Positions 7,260 to 7,303 of a stretch of DNA of 7,303 nucleotides are shown here, in pieces (position 1 is the stretch's first letter; every line of letters begins with the position of its first letter). A program made the translations under genes and the position numbers. Source of the DNA: Lachnospiraceae bacterium (GTDB lineage Bacteria > Bacillota > Clostridia > Lachnospirales > Lachnospiraceae); contig DPZM01000077.1 in the NCBI GenBank assembly GCA_003535955.1, forward strand, positions 9,349 through 16,651. The letters are read 5' to 3'. The notes under the pieces are model-generated. The model had not been told where the DNA came from, did not search any database, and was given only the letters and a program-made list of their open reading frames with translations.

Positions 7260-7279
7260 ACTGTAGACTAAACTGTAGA
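7260..7279. repeat. Short direct repeat upstream of the EAL gene
   Basis: ACTGTAGA occurs twice (7260-7267 and 7272-7279), 12 bases apart start to start, about 90 to 110 bases upstream of the EAL start and upstream of the candidate -35 box. The position would suit a regulator site, but two 8-base copies are weak evidence. The rest of 7280-7303 shows nothing recognisable. Confidence 0.3.
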
Positions 7280-7303
7280 ACAGGATCGACAGAGGAAATG
7301 ATA

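Noticed and set aside
7225..7260. GCCGATTG upstream of the EAL gene looked like half of a sigma-D flagellar promoter.
   Set aside because: No TAAA is found 15 bases upstream of it, so the two-box pattern is absent.

Overview
The window holds four protein-coding genes, all on the minus strand, and covers about 93% of the sequence with coding DNA. Read in the direction of transcription (right to left) they are: a GAF-like/GGDEF/EAL cyclic-di-GMP phosphodiesterase (7169-5481), a large PD-(D/E)XK nuclease fused to a Rad3/XPD-type Fe-S helicase (5404-2909), a membrane methyl-accepting chemotaxis protein (2716-1001), and a PfkB-family 1-phosphofructokinase (922-8). I see no tRNA, rRNA, CRISPR array, insertion sequence or plus-strand gene. 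The long plus-strand reading frames are shadows of the minus-strand genes.

The content fits a Gram-positive anaerobe of the Clostridia, most likely a Lachnospiraceae member (Butyrivibrio-like). The reasons are the helicase architecture, with an N-terminal RecB-type nuclease and an 'SVR(N/D)LVEFILRSGD' opening typical of clostridial homologues; the chemotaxis and c-di-GMP genes; the TTGAat/TAtaAT sigma-A-type promoters; purine-rich Shine-Dalgarno sites; and G-C stem/T-run terminators. This assignment is an inference and no marker gene is present.

Region by region: 7170-7303 is the leader of the EAL gene, with a possible extended -10 promoter and a short direct repeat. A hairpin terminator (5434-5465) separates the EAL gene from the helicase but leaves only about 30 bases before the helicase start. 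The 171-base gap 2738-2908 carries a very good promoter for the chemotaxis gene and a palindrome just downstream of it, but no convincing terminator for the helicase. A second, similar hairpin (935-968) lies between the chemotaxis gene and the kinase, 20 bases from the kinase start codon. A good candidate promoter for the kinase overlaps the chemotaxis stop codon, so the kinase mRNA would begin with that hairpin.

Functionally the set is mixed: signalling and motility (EAL protein, chemoreceptor), DNA repair or metabolism (nuclease-helicase) and sugar catabolism (FruK). It does not look like one pathway or a defence island. The most unusual points are the two hairpins placed directly before start codons, the degenerate GGDEF domain beside an intact EAL domain, and the complete nuclease motif set on the helicase. 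I found no evidence of a wholly new system.
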